DNA from: Coprinopsis marcescibilis
Taxonomy: Eukaryota > Basidiomycota > Agaricomycetes > Agaricales > Psathyrellaceae
Reading direction: 5' to 3'
NCBI GenBank assembly: GCA_004369085.1
Contig: ML210238.1
Location: 1-64,000 of the forward strand
Length of the DNA: 64,000 bases
The notes below the pieces were generated by a model, which worked only from the letters and a program-made list of their open reading frames with translations, had not been told where the DNA came from and ran no database searches. The translations under genes were made by a program, and so were the position numbers. Shown here piece by piece: positions 11,158-23,704 of this stretch (position 1 is its first letter; every line of letters starts with the position of its first letter).

Positions 11158-12014
11158 ATGTATATCAAGCTCGCTTTGTTCTCTTCCACTCTTCTTGTTT
11201 TAGCGGGTGTTCTTGAAGCGAACGGTGCGCCTAATCATCGATGCCCAGCGTGCTGCTCAGCGTTGACAGTGATCTCCACAGCACAGAAAGGTTCGCGGAT
11301 TGTTTCAACCCTGAAACCTACTTCAACGGACATATCAGAAATCAAAGACCACTTTGAAGACCTAGTGAATAACGCGACAACGTCGTTTACAGGAGCAACA
11401 TACCTGAGGAAGTTCCTTCAGACAGACATCCCTCGAAGCGTGAGGCGTCATTTCGCTACTCTCATTGAAGTATCATGCTTAAGCTTCTGATGTTCTAGTG
11501 TCAGGTCCAATGTGATGGGCCTGTCGGCGCAGCCCTGGTACTTTCCATAAAACTTCTATCTATTAGAACGTGTTTCAAGCTGTCACTCTCACAGACCTGT
11601 GAATATTTGCACTGTGTGTGCACTGTGGACAACTCCCTCGGATTTGAGAGATGCGTCAACTGTGTGGTTGCTCTTAACGCCACTCCCTCCACGATTGAAG
11701 AAAACAGGCTGGTCCTTAATGGTAAGGTTTTCAAACCAGTGATCAAAATCTAAGTTCAAAGTTGATAAAGGTCTTTGACAGATTGGGTAAATGTTTATTG
11801 CGCGAACTTTTCGGTACCCATTCTGCAGGTTAACTCGCCTGAGACGGGTGGCTCAGCGGGGAATTCTTCTGATACAAAATCTACTTCGGGTAGCGCGGGC
11901 GCACATATCAGTTTGAGTGCGAAGGGGGGCATGGGACTGGGCCTCGTGGGATTGAGCCTCGTGCTTGACGGGGGTTTCAGTTTCTTTACCAAGTGTAGAC
12001 TACTAAGGGCGTAA
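11158..12014 (+). CDS. Secreted eight-cysteine GPI-type protein (copy 2)
   Basis: About 226 residues. Exons: 11158-11439, 11499-11537, 11595-11721, 11782-12014. Signal peptide MYIKLALFSSTLLVLAGVL ending near NGAP. A longer N-terminal part with its own CPACC motif precedes the core. The core reads CQVQC, then CEYLHCVC, then CVNC, then VYCANF, the same eight-cysteine spacing as copy 1. The 39-nt second exon and the phases around it match copy 1 exactly, which shows common descent. A Gly/Ser-rich linker and the hydrophobic GLGLVGLSLVLDGG follow, but about ten polar residues trail it, so GPI attachment is less certain. The first intron uses a donor at 11440; the later GT at 11470 would leave only 29 nt. 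Confidence 0.72.
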
Positions 12015-12421
12015 TGCTTTCGCCAAAATATATAGGAGCGAATGGACTCAACGTACTGCGACCAACCATTTTCACTTCTCCGTCACACTCGAAGAGATGA
12101 AACATGATATGCTTGGACAAATCTGCCAACAATCGAAGCATTGAACATTGATATGTCCCATCAGAACAACGCCGTTGAATAGTTACGTCCACAAAGTGGT
12201 GCGATTTGCAAGGAAACATTTATGCGCTGGACAAACCTTAAGTGCAGATCTCAAGAAACAGTTATGCAAACAAGGACATTAGGATTACTGGGATATATAA
12301 CGCGATGGTCCAAAGGATGGTAATGTGTAGGGTATACGAATGAATGTGACAACAATGAGAACACAGTTGTCGATGTTCATGATGTTGGCGTCTCGATGAG
12401 TGCCTGTCGGCAGTGGCCATT

Positions 12422-13195
12422 CTAGAAGAAGAAAGCACCGACAGCAGCAACAACCGAGCCGAGAGCGAGCGACATGCTGCCAGTCGTGGCAAGTGCGCCA
12501 CTTCCGGGGGTGTTGCCACCAGCGGGAGGGCTAGTGGCAGGAGGGGCATCACCAGTTGGTCGGGGGTTTCCACTGGGGGAGCCGCCACTGGGGGAAGAGG
12601 GACCTGGAGCAGCCGGGCCAGACGGGGAAGCGTCAGTGGGCTCAGGGTCGACGCCACCGGATGGTCCGCCAGAGGGGGAACCACCAGGTGCGGCAGCAGC
12701 GCAAGCTTCGGCAAGTTCTGAAGGAGAGTTAAGCAAAGTCAAACCAAAGTGCAAGGGAAATGTTACGTACGATCAGGGACTGCCGCAAGCATCTCGGGGG
12801 TGACACCGGGGATTTCACCAGCCGCGACAAGGGGAACAAGGCAGGTGGAACAGGTGCCAACATTGGCGGCGAGGGCAGGAGTGCAGATGCAGGCAATGGC
12901 TTCGGCAACCTCACCAGCAAGGCAAGTCTGAAGGCAAAAGTTAGTACAGTATACCAGGGGCTGCATGAAGAGACGGACTGCGATAGAAGTGGTAAGGGCC
13001 TCGCATGGAGTAGCGCATGCCTCTGGGATAGCACTGAGCAGTTCCGTGGGGAATGCCTCACCCTGGCGGGCAACCAGGTTGGCAGCAGAGGCTGTAAATG
13101 TGCAACATAAAGTCGTTAGATAATATACGATGCGGAGTAGGGTTTTGCTTACCGCCAGAGATGAGAAGGGCAGCAGCGGCGTAAGAGTAGCGCAT
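12422..13195 (-). CDS. Secreted eight-cysteine GPI-type protein (copy 3)
   Basis: About 202 residues. Exons (minus): 13195-13153, 13091-12979, 12927-12771, 12717-12422. Signal peptide MRYSYAAAALLISG. Core: CATPC, CLAGEVAEAIACIC, CSTC and a final Cys in LAEACAAAA: eight cysteines, with a longer gap before the CxC pair than in copies 1 and 2. A long Pro/Gly/Ser linker with repeated PSGG follows, then a GPI-type tail (SLALGSVVAAVGAFFF). Codons are strongly C/G-ending, unlike copy 2, which suggests high expression. It is convergent with copy 2. It lacks the intron just before the first core Cys but keeps the one after the second. Confidence 0.83.
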
Positions 13196-14433
13196 TTTGA
13201 GGGATGAAACGACTGGAGAGGGGACCTTGCCTGGTGTGTGAGGGGAGGATGGGGAAATTTATTTGACTTGTCGCGTCCTTTTAAACCTTTCGCTGCTTAG
13301 CCGGGCTCCCAAAAGGGGCTGGAAACCCGCGCCCAACTGGTTGGGGCTCCACCGCAGCCGAATTACCTCAGTCGCCAGCGGAGTAGTAGTTTCCACATCG
13401 CTGTCAAAGCTTCGACATGATGCGAATACGGACAACATTCCATCAGGGTCTATAATTGAATTGAATTTGATTTTTTAACATCGTGAGGCGGCAATAAGCA
13501 GTTGTGGCACGACCCAGTGTGCCCTCGAGCGCAAGTAGAATGTAGCCTTGTATCGTCGTTCTATGCAGTAAGTATATGAGACTGAAGGCTGCCAAGCGCT
13601 GAGCGCTGAATTTTCAGCGCGGCAGCCACTTCGGACGAAGTCCAAGGGTGTACACCTATTACTAAGTCATCAAGTCATCAAGCCGGCAAGCCCTTTGCAT
13701 AACAAACTTGACACACTATGGAACTTCAACGTTCAACGCTGGCGCCAAGCGAGTCCAATGGTCAAGGTACACCTGCTGAGACCTTCCTTCATTCAACGCT
13801 TTCCTTCAAACTTCAAAGGTAGAACGGCGAGAATCAAGATTAAAGCTGGCATATCGTGTCTTTTTCTTTTTTTTGAACATGCGGCATGACTTTGATCTTG
13901 CTTCCTTCACTTACTTACATAAGTACACACATTGGAAACAATCACATTACACATCTTTACGTGTACTCATGGTAAGCCCTGTAACTTTTGTAACGTTAAT
14001 ACATACTGATCTAGATTTCCTTTGCTCAGCCGTCATATGATAACAAGAGTTTCACCGGTGCTCCAGCTCCCTTAGGAGTTAGTTGAGTGTGACCAAAGCT
14101 TCTGCGCAAACCCATTTTCCGAGGCTACTCCCCGGTACCCGTTATGTCCGCATTGATACCCTCAAGCAGGCTTCCTCTGGGAAAGACGAAGGGTTACAAA
14201 GTTCTCTGCTGGGAGATTTGCGCAAGATAGAGCCGAAACTATCGAGGCGATGATTCCATCAAAGACCTACCGGAGCCGCAAAGCTTTGCAACCTATGACC
14301 TTGCAGCTTCTCGGTCAAGAAAGCATTTTTAACGATGTGAATGGATGTCGTTTACCACTGCTTATAATGAGAGTGTTCGAATTCTGTCTTCTTCGCTGCC
14401 CTTTCCCATGTTTACTGCATGCATCGTCCTCTC
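13196..14433. other. Intergenic region
   Basis: 1.2 kb between eight-cysteine copy 3 (-) and the mannosyltransferase gene (+), divergent. It holds a short direct repeat (aagtcatc twice near 13665-13680) and T/A-rich tracts, but no coding region I can support. Confidence 0.5.
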
Positions 14434-16267
14434 ATGACGGTAGTCTCAATCCCTAGATTCGCGAAAACCTTTTTGGTCATCGTAGGACTTATCGTGAGTG
14501 TTGTCCTTTTTATCGAGCTACCACAGCCTGACGTTGATTTTGCAGCTGCTTTTTGTCTATTTACCTAGCCTGCACTCAAGGGTACTCGGGGGAGGCGAAC
14601 TGTTCGTGGTTCCGGTTCCATGGAAAAGACCAGTGCGAAACCACGATAGGCTGGAACACCTCGCAGAGCCAAAGGGAGTGATGCCCTTCACCAATCACTC
14701 GGTCCAAGAACCCTCCCCGCTTCGCAAATCCAATGCCGCATTCATTATTCTGGCTCGTAACAGCGATCTCCCAGGCCTTGCACGTAGTGTCCGGGAACTG
14801 GAGGACCGGTTCAATCATCGCTATCAGTACCCTTACGTTTTCCTGAACGATGAACCATTCGACGAGAAGTTCAAGAAGTCAGCTGTTGTTCCAAAGCTCT
14901 CGAATATATGGCTAACAAGCTTCTTGTTTACATTTAGACACATCTCTATCCTCACGGATGCAAAGGTTGAGTTTGGTCAAATTTCACATGATCACTGGTC
15001 CCAGCCGGATTGGATCGACGAAGATGTTGCAAAGAGCTGGCGCGAATGGATGGTTCTGGGGGACATCATATATGGCGGTACGAACTGAGTCTAGACCGTC
15101 ACTGCGAATGAGCTAACTTGGCGCAACTTAGGCAGCGTCTCGTGAGTGGACCGATCCCTGCCCCTACTTCAGTAGAGAAGTGGACTCGATCTTGTTTCCA
15201 GCTATCGCAACATGTGCCGATTCAACTCTGGGGTGAGATACTCACGTTATAGCAACGTAAAATTTGGGTGCTGATGCGACGATCCCAGTTCTTCTTCCAT
15301 CACCCATTAGTACAAAAATACCGCTGGTATTGGCGCGTCGAGTGAGTCACATCGGGCAACGTTCGCCGCCTGGGTACGAGAATGGCTATCCTGATTGACG
15401 CCCCCACGCAGACCTGACGTCCATTTCCATTGTAATATCGACTTTGACCCGTTCCTCTATATGGAAGATAACCAGAAAGTATACGGTATGTTCCCATCTA
15501 ATTCTTGCCGTTACCCTAATCTAAAATGGAATAGGGTTCACGATTAGCATGTACGAATACGAATCAACGATCATGACCCTTTGGAATCATGTCCAAGGCA
15601 CGTACACTGATTACCAGTATCTCCCTCGATTGAGTCTTGAACAAATCCTATATTCAGAGTTTGCAAACCTGCACCCCGAATACATGGCGCCCAACAATTC
15701 GCTCGAATTCATATCCGAAGACGGAGGCGAAACGTACAATCTATGCCACTGTGAGTTACTATCTGCCCGACCACGTTGATGACAACTCGGACACTCATAA
15801 ACTCTCATTTTTATGTAGTCTGGAGCAATTTTGAGATAGCGGATTTAGACTTCTGGAGAGGAAACATCTATCAAGAGTTCTTCGAATTTCTCGATCAGCA
15901 GGGCGGGTTCTATTACGAGGTATGTGTATCACCGCCCATTGCACTGCTGTATATGAATAGATTCATCAGCGCTGGGGAGACGCGCCCGTGCACTCCATCG
16001 CTGCGGCGTTGTTCCTGAACAGGACACAGCTCCATTTCTTTGACGAGATCGGTTACGAACATCCGCCATACACGCATTGCCCGAAGAAGGGAAACAATTG
16101 GGCGAAAGGGCGTTGTACTTGCGATCCAGATCCAGAGGCTAACTTCGGTGAGTGGTTCCACTTTGACGAGAGCTCGAACCCTTCATAACCCTGAACCACC
16201 AACAGATGACTCCCCGGGCTCATGTCTCGGAAGATGGGAGAGTCTCGTGAACGGCACGCTTGTATAG
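14434..16267 (+). CDS. Alpha-1,2-mannosyltransferase, GT15 (KRE2/MNT1 type), copy A
   Basis: A Golgi type II membrane enzyme that adds mannose to O- and N-linked glycans. About 398 residues, 12 exons: 14434-14493, 14546-14877, 14938-15077, 15132-15141, 15202-15232, 15289-15341, 15412-15485, 15535-15597, 15658-15750, 15819-15919, 15970-16147, 16206-16267. An N-terminal signal anchor (FLVIVGLILLFVYLP) precedes the GT15 domain: FIILARNSDL, ELEDRFNHRYQYPYVFLND, NMCRFNSG, the EPDVHFHCNIDFDPF block with the acidic residue of the active site, and FWSNFEIADLDFWR. One exon is 10 nt. The intron at 15598-15657 has a GC donor. A second copy lies at 30.4-31.9 kb. Convergent with MON2. Confidence 0.9.
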
Positions 16268-16453
16268 ATTTCTGTGTGTCAACGACAGGCCATATGATTC
16301 ACTAATTCAGGGATACTTGGGCTTACAACGAGGGAACGGCATGGCTGTCATGCGGATATTATGGGAGCAATATTTTGGCAATATTATCATTATGTACTGG
16401 CTCTATGGAAAGGGTCTACAGGGCGGAACAGTCGTGCGATGGAACATATGAAG

Positions 16454-19400
16454 TCAATACGAAACCCCCATCTCTTTCCCTACTTCCTGCAAGCAGCTCC
16501 GGGCGATAAACCTGGCATCTCTTTGCGAGACATCATCCTGAGCTTGTGTAATTGGAGTCAGCTGCGCAGATGTTGTCGGCTTGGAAACCCATGTTACTGG
16601 AGTCTTGCGGGGTATCGAAGCAATTTCACACAGAACAGGGTAGAAGTGGAACAAATGAGCGATTATTGATCGTTTCACTGAATCAGCAATTAGTTCAGAA
16701 GGTGACGAGAGTTCCAGCTCCAAAGCATCTGTTGTAGGATTAGAGAATGTTGATAAGAATAATGTAAAAACGAACTTGGCTGTGAGGCGGAGTACTTTGT
16801 GGGGTTGTCGGACAGCGCGGACCAAAGGGAACCAGGCCATAGGCGAAGCGTTTGAAGTTTGCTTAGGACATAAATCAATTCCTCTTCGCGTGCTCTAAAT
16901 TCCTCGTTGTTAATGCATGACACGTTATTAGTATAGATCTCTTTCTGACCTTGGGAATGGCATGTTACCTCGCAGACTTTCATCTGCAACGTAGCTGACA
17001 AGTGTCGCATGGCATCGTTTTAGGAGAGCCGGTGCGCTCAAGGCCGCAAGCCGTCGACGAGACTTCTCCTGATCTAAATCATTTCTCAGTGGCAGCATAT
17101 TTTAATCAATAGAAGTAGACTTACCATTGGTAATGCTTGAACATATCAAAAACAGCAAGTCGAAACACCAGTATGAAAAACGTTCCCGTGGAAGCAAAGA
17201 GCCGGAATCTGTTTTCCCGGCAACATCTGGCTCCACCTTTGTCACATCGCTGTTTCCAGAGGACCTACTTTTGACGGAATCTGCTGTTGAAGGACGACCT
17301 GCGGATACCTCTTCCCCTTCATACAAGCGGCTGCCTTGCTGAAGGATCTTTGACAGTCGGGAAACCAGGGCATCGGGGACACGGGCCAGGCCGAGATGCG
17401 GTATCACGTCGATTTCGAGAGATGCGATGACAGACAAGTCGAAATTCTCTTCAGATTCCTGAACATCAAGAGGGAACGCCTCCGCAGCAGAGCTTAACAA
17501 GGAGTTAGCATGAGCTCCCTCTGCCAGGATAAACAAATTCGAACCAGTCTGCCAAGATTGCACCTCTGAAAACGTCCAGAATTTGCCGCCAGATGCCTTC
17601 GACGCGTTCATCGGAGAGTTCTTGTATCACTGATGAGCACATACAGGAGATGGTAGCTGCCACATCACTCACCGGATCCCAAGCTCTCAATGTTACGAGT
17701 ACACTCCTTGACGATACGAAGGAAGCATGTTGTCGCTGTCTTCCAGAGCGGCTCGTCGTTCCCGAACTTGGATGGTGCCGGGCAATCGTACTTCAGTTTG
17801 ATAGGGATCGAGTACGCCTGTATGGTATTATTAGAATACGGAAAGACCTGAAAGGGGAGCCGATACTCACCGAGAGAACTGCCTCAACGGTTCCATCAGA
17901 ATATACTTGTGATAGAGATTTGAACTTCATGAAAAGATCTACGAGAAGGGGCATCGCTTTCTTGGAAAGAGCAATGTAGGTGACACGCTTCTGAGGTGCT
18001 TGCGGCGCAGTGGTTCTCTCAGTATGTTGTATATCAAACGATGCAAGGAATGCCAGTGTCGCATATTCGGACAGATCCCGCATCACTAAAGAAGGGGATC
18101 CGGGCACTGAGGGGTCGATGCTTTGTATCGTGTTCATCACGACAGCCTATGAGAAGGATGAGAATCTGGCAAAGCAAACCGAATCAAAAGATGTACCTGT
18201 AGTGGTGGGAGAGCGTCGATGTCAGGACGATAATCCGGTGAATTAGGGTATGTGAGGACGCCTGGAATTCATCAGCAGAGGGCACACCACATAAATGACA
18301 GGTGCTTACCTTTGAGAATAGCCATGAGCCGGCTGAGTTTCTCGATTTCCCACTCCTTCCCGGTAAGGCGACCATTCGCTTGTCGGGCACTTTGTATCAC
18401 GTCGACGAAAGCCACAAGACTCTCCTGGGTGAAAGGCTGGTCGGGATGCTCTCCGTCAGTGGAGGCAGCCCTACGAGTAGCAGAACCACCAATGACATCT
18501 ATCGCAGTCCATACTTGCTGGAGGATTTCTGCGACCCTTGGCTTCAGGACCCCTTCCGCTAGTGACGCCGCTTTGGTCGCCTTTTCCAGACACCGCAAGG
18601 CAGGGGCGCTGATAGGCCGATTATCCAGGAGAACAGTATCCTGAATCCGAGTGACAAACGCGTCCCATCCGTCGGTAAAGGAGTCCAACAACATGATTTT
18701 GGAAATTAAAAAGTCGTGGAAGATGGATCCGACAGACTGCAATGCAAGTATCTTCGAGTCGTCCCAAGCCTTCCCGATAACGTCTTCACCATTATCAAGA
18801 GGAGAATATTCACGTATTTGTGAGGTAATGGCATCCAGCAAAGGGAATGCAATCTTCCATATACATTGGTCCCATGTTTCCGAGTTGAGGGTAGATCCAT
18901 AGAGTTGCATCGCCCTGAACAGGGTTTGAATGGCCCCATCCCGAACCTCTGGCCGTGGGTCTGTGCACAGGCCGAGGATCTCCAGCAGCAGGAACAACCA
19001 CAGCTCGCTGTACTCGGGCTCTTCATCAACATTCCTCCTCCTCGCCTGGATGGCATCTGAGACACTCCACAAAAGACTAGCAGCAGCGGTAAGAGCGATA
19101 TTTGTATCGGACTGTCGGCCGAATTGTCCGAGAGTTGAAATACACAACCGGAGATGTTCGGGGGAAAGCAGAGAGACTGAATCGCAGACGAGTTTTAATG
19201 ACTGGAAGGCGATCTTGACCAAAGTTGAATAGTTCTTCTCGGTAGGGTTTCCGAGTCCAAGCAGGGCAGGTTTAGGTCGCCCCACCATCACCAATGATTC
19301 GTCAGGCGCCAAACGAATTGGGTTTGGCTTGCACACACTTCCGAGCATCTCGAATATGATTTCCCAACCGATGACTAGAGTGTGGCCCGAGGCTTGAAGA

Positions 19401-22400
19401 ATCTGGTGTAACGTCTCCAAGCCCATTCTACGCAACTCCACGCTGGTTGTAGTATCCCCGGAGTATCCATTGGCGGGGTCGGGGACAATCTGTCGTGAAA
19501 GGACTTCAAGGACTCGTTTCTGTACCTCAGCTTGAAGTTCGTTGGTGTTGGATAGATTTCGAGGAACGACTTGCAGGATTTCGTCGAGCACTCGAGCGGA
19601 CTGAACACGAATGCCTTGTGGGGCGTAGGGAAGTCGAATAACATGGATGAGATGTGATGTGATGGCAGTCCATGCGATTTCGGGTGATCGATAAATCAAG
19701 CGGTGGATGTTCAACAAGGCGACCCCTCCAAGTTTCGAGATTCCAAAATCCCCTGTCCTCTGCATCTGGGTTTTGGGTATATGCATTCCGCTCATCCTCC
19801 GGCGCTGAGAAGAATCGGTCTTGATACTGAGTGTGTCCCCAGCCAAGCTGTCTGAGGACGGTACTATCTGGATCCCCCTACCCTCTGATTGCATCCCCAC
19901 CATTTCAGCGCTCAGCTTGCAGAGAGAGTTCACAAAATCTTTGAAGGCCAGATCGTCGAGGTTCTTGGAGGAGTCAAACAGTCGCTGTATCGCGTTCAAC
20001 ATTGTTTCAGTGTCGAGATCGGCCAACAATGGATATCTGGAACCGCTTGAGGACCTCGCATGCGACATGGACACTGCGCGGCTGGGTGGTAATACCGCAC
20101 CTCCTGGAGGTGGGTTCGGAACCAACATGCTGCGCCGATTGGATCCGGTAGTTGCACCCCCATACCTGAAGCTAAGGACGTAGTCGGCATTCTGGAGGGT
20201 CTCCAAAACACCATACCAGCTTTCACCCAAGCTTCCAGCGAGGAAGAGGGCACACCCCACAAGGACCTTCAAGCAAGCCATGTTTCGTTCAGAAAGACCT
20301 GGTGGTTGCTGCGGTGCAGGTCCCAACCCTAATCCCTCAGCAACAGCAGTGGTGGCAGACCTCGGTGTCTGTGGTGGTTCTGAGTACAGATCGATGCTCG
20401 CAACAACCCGCGATGGAACCGCGAACTTGGAGAGACTACTGAAGAATGCGTCGCGAGGGGTGTTGAGGCCAAGCATTCCGGAAACGTTGGTGACTGCCTG
20501 GTAGCTCGTGAGTACTTCCACGAATAATTCGTCCGAGAGGTTGGTGGCGATGATGAGGGACAGGGCTGCGAGTAGGGCGGGCCAACCGTTCGAGATGATA
20601 TCCCTGACTATCTGCATCTGTTTCGTCTGCGGGTCGTCCGAAGGAAGAGTAGAGAGGTCGAGTACTGGAGGAGCCCGAACAGGCGCGTCTCCTGCTGCTC
20701 GGGGTCGCTGGATGACTAGGGCGGTGTATACTGGCCCAGCATACGATGCAAGACCCTCGCAAAGCGAGACGATGCATTGTGCTGCCAATAGATAGATGTA
20801 TGACTCGGGGATCGGCGGTGAATCCGCTTTGTCAAGCTGATCAATGCTAGAAATTTGTCAAATAAAAGTCGTTGAGGAGAGTTTTGTCCACCAACCATTG
20901 AAGCTTCATGGAAGATCCTTGGATGCTCAAGCCATGACCACCAGAGCTGATCATGCCGACTACGCCGGACACAGTTGCACTGGCTACCCTGCCTGCCACA
21001 CTTCCGACATCCATCCCATGGTTCCCTTCTTGTTGAACGCCAAACCCGCCCATCTGGCTACTAACACCCAGCAACGCAGGTTTCTCGGCAAGAAGTCTCT
21101 TCAGAGCCGCCAGTAGGTTCATGAACACCTTCGATCCGTCCTCTGGAGCATCATATCTCTCCCAAATGTTCCGCATGAGTTCGGCATCGCTGCATATTCT
21201 GCAAATAGGGACTCAGCCGCTGATTCGTTCTATTATTCCAAACAACTTACCCTCGCATTATTTCCATTGATATAACCCTCATCCATACTGGTTTAGGGCC
21301 GTGAATATGGTGATGGAAGTGTGATTCGCTGACTCCAGACTCGGAGCTTCCATCCTCTGTTATAATCCTGATGAACATCATCAAGAACACCTCTGCCTCC
21401 GTTCTCAGTTCTGTCGAAAATTGTTTGAGTAGCAAGAACACGACGCGGGTGCACCGGAGGATCAACGGGAAAACAGGCCTGTCAGAGAGTGTTTTGAGAA
21501 GGAGAGGGCATAGGTGGTGCCGGAGAAGGAGGATCAGTTCTTCGTGCTGAAAAAAGTTATTAATCGACGCCGCGAACTTGAAGGGGATCGTACCTTTCTG
21601 AATAGTTCGTGGTAATTGGTGAGCACGCTCTCCACAAGCTCGAGCGCAAACGTCTTGTGCAATGATTCCAGTTTCAAGAACTGCGGTCGCTCCGAATTGG
21701 CCAGCAGGCAAAGGTCTTCGAATACATAGTATGCGTCCTTGGAGGATGGGCCAAGCATCTTGGTGGTTCCATTTGGTAGACGGACTTCTGAGAGGGGGAA
21801 TGGTGGCGTGTCTTCTGATTCTGCGATTCGATCTTCGTTCACCATCTTGTCGACTACGAACATCAGCACTTGTCGCAGGGTGGCGGCGGCAGTGGAGGAC
21901 ACCACTGCTATTCTTGATTCTTGAAGTTTGAAACATAGTAACAAGGCCTTGGATGGTGTGAAAACACGGATGTTAAGAATGGAGGTAAACCCACATCACC
22001 CAGTAATTCATCGTGAATTTTAGGGAAGTTGGGAATGAGCGACACGAGGGTTTGGAGAATACGGAGCTGAATGTCGACGCCTTGAGACATGGCATCGCTC
22101 ATCGTGCTGATGATGAGCGGAACTGCCGATTGAGGTACAGCTTTCAGAGAAATGAGCCGTTGCAATGAACCCAGTGAAATGGCAACCACTTTGGCATTCT
22201 TTGTCGCGCAGCCCATGAAGACTGGTCGCAAAAGATCGTTGGATTGAGGTCCATCTAGGCAGCATCTGAGGAATTGCCTAAAACAGCGCAAGGAATGACG
22301 TGCGCACCTGCTGCGAGACTTGCGGTTGCTTGCTCAGGTGAAGCTCGAAGAATAGCCAATGATTTCTCTGCCGCCTGAAGAAGTCTATTAGAAATAGTGA

Positions 22401-22552
22401 GAATATGTCCAAGGACATAGATACCTCGCGTATTTCTGGGTGCTTCCTTCGTGTTTCACTGGCTAATGACTTGTATACATAAGCACTCGCTGGGTACCAA
22501 AGCGATTAGGACATACCTGAAGCTCGGTAACAAGGAACGCCAAGGAGCTCAT
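16454..22552 (-). CDS. MON2: MON2 homologue (endosome/Golgi trafficking scaffold)
   Basis: About 1784 residues in 16 exons (minus): 22552-22517, 22469-22425, 22374-22308, 22254-21995, 21947-21594, 21546-21251, 21198-20896, 20846-18310, 18261-18197, 18146-17871, 17817-17675, 17620-17545, 17492-17125, 17084-16950, 16894-16776, 16728-16454. The N-terminus MSSLAFLVTELQSLASETRR, the GCATKNAKVVAISLG stretch and the C-terminal FSYWCFDLLFLICS, ADESLRGN and LRLWPGSLWSAL blocks are typical of MON2, a large armadillo/HEAT-like relative of Sec7 Arf-GEFs that lacks the Sec7 domain. It acts at the trans-Golgi and endosomes with the flippase-linked Dop1 complex. The last exons were recovered across short introns, and the gene ends near 16454. 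The total is exactly divisible by three. Confidence 0.92.
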
Positions 22553-23631
22553 GGCTGTTTCGTTTCGCTAATATAGCTATATGCGCCGAGAATAGACTTA
22601 AAGCTGTCGATAATGACCTATTGCAGTGAGGAAGGGGACAACATTGTTAGAATGAATTCAGAGCTGCCCCTGTCCTTTTGGATTTCAACCGCCGATCGAA
22701 TTCATCACGGCAAACGCCGGCCGCCTGAGCCATCGGCGAAATTGTCAACAACTCTCCAGAAGGTCCAAGTCAGCCGTGCCAGTAACTTGCTAACCAAGTG
22801 AAACCGAAAACATTACAAGATGCAGCTGAATATGGGTCTGGTACTCACCCCACTGCACGGACGGCTGCGTAGGCCGAATTTGGGAAAGCTTTCGCTCCAC
22901 ACACACGGACCTAAATCAAGCAGTGATAAATAGAAAGTCGATGCGAACCAGCGAGAACGGGGGTGTGCGTACTTGGGAGCGCCAGGTGTGTGTCACTCAT
23001 GTTTACTTGGCCAACCGCCAAGTCGCTCTTTCAAAATGACAGACAGCCCTGTGGTAAAAGCCACAGTCACAAGCGCGTACCGCTCATAACAGAATATGGT
23101 AAGGACAAAGGTCATTTGGAAGATTTGAACTTTCAACACCCAATCAGTATGATCTAAGCTGCATAAAAGCCTTCAAGACCTCACACAAAGACTCACGCGA
23201 CCAGTATAAAAAGCGGGGCGACGGCTTGTATAACAGAAGGAATGTCTGGGCCCTGTCTTAAACGGAATATGTCGGTAAAGAGGCCAAGAGCAGCGAAGGT
23301 CTCCTGACTTCCTCACGATGGCGATTCCTCGACACCGAAGAGCGTAAGAAAGCTTAGAGCATAGTTTCTTGAGGAGCCTTAACTGATTATCCGTATGATC
23401 ACCCTCAGTTTTTCTGCGGGGAGATGGTACGCCTAGTAATTGTACATCCTTATCCTTCCTTACCAATGGTCTAGCTGACACGATTTATCCTCGACAAATC
23501 CGGAATAGTGGTGATAACAATCAGGTAAGCGCTTAAAACGCCACTGATACTCGTGCCACTTCAAGGCACAGCGGTTTTTGTCCTTTGACCGTTATTGGGG
23601 CCGTTCTTGAATTGTACCTATAGCTCCGATG
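22553..23631. other. Intergenic region
   Basis: About 1.1 kb between the MON2 start (-) and eight-cysteine copy 4 (+), divergent. Only short unsupported reading frames are present. Confidence 0.5.
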
Positions 23632-23637
23632 TATAAA
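23632..23637 (+). promoter_or_regulatory. TATA box of eight-cysteine gene copy 4
   Basis: tataaa 73 bp upstream of the ATG at 23705, a usual distance for a fungal TATA element. Confidence 0.5.
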
Positions 23638-23704
23638 GTCTCTGACCCTCCTACTCTAGATCGCAAGCTGATTTTCTCCTCAGCCTTCAACTTTTCTTCC
23701 CAAC

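Noticed and set aside
11440..11498. Use of the donor at 11470 in eight-cysteine copy 2
   Set aside because: It would leave a 29-nt intron, too short; the donor at 11440 gives 59 nt in the right phase.
12413..12803. Overlapping Gly-rich plus-strand frames in eight-cysteine copy 3
   Set aside because: They mirror the PSGG repeats of the minus-strand gene; no start context or family.
9464..13195. Calling the eight-cysteine proteins hydrophobins
   Set aside because: Hydrophobins have CC doublets in the second and third pairs; here the pattern is CxC and CxxC.
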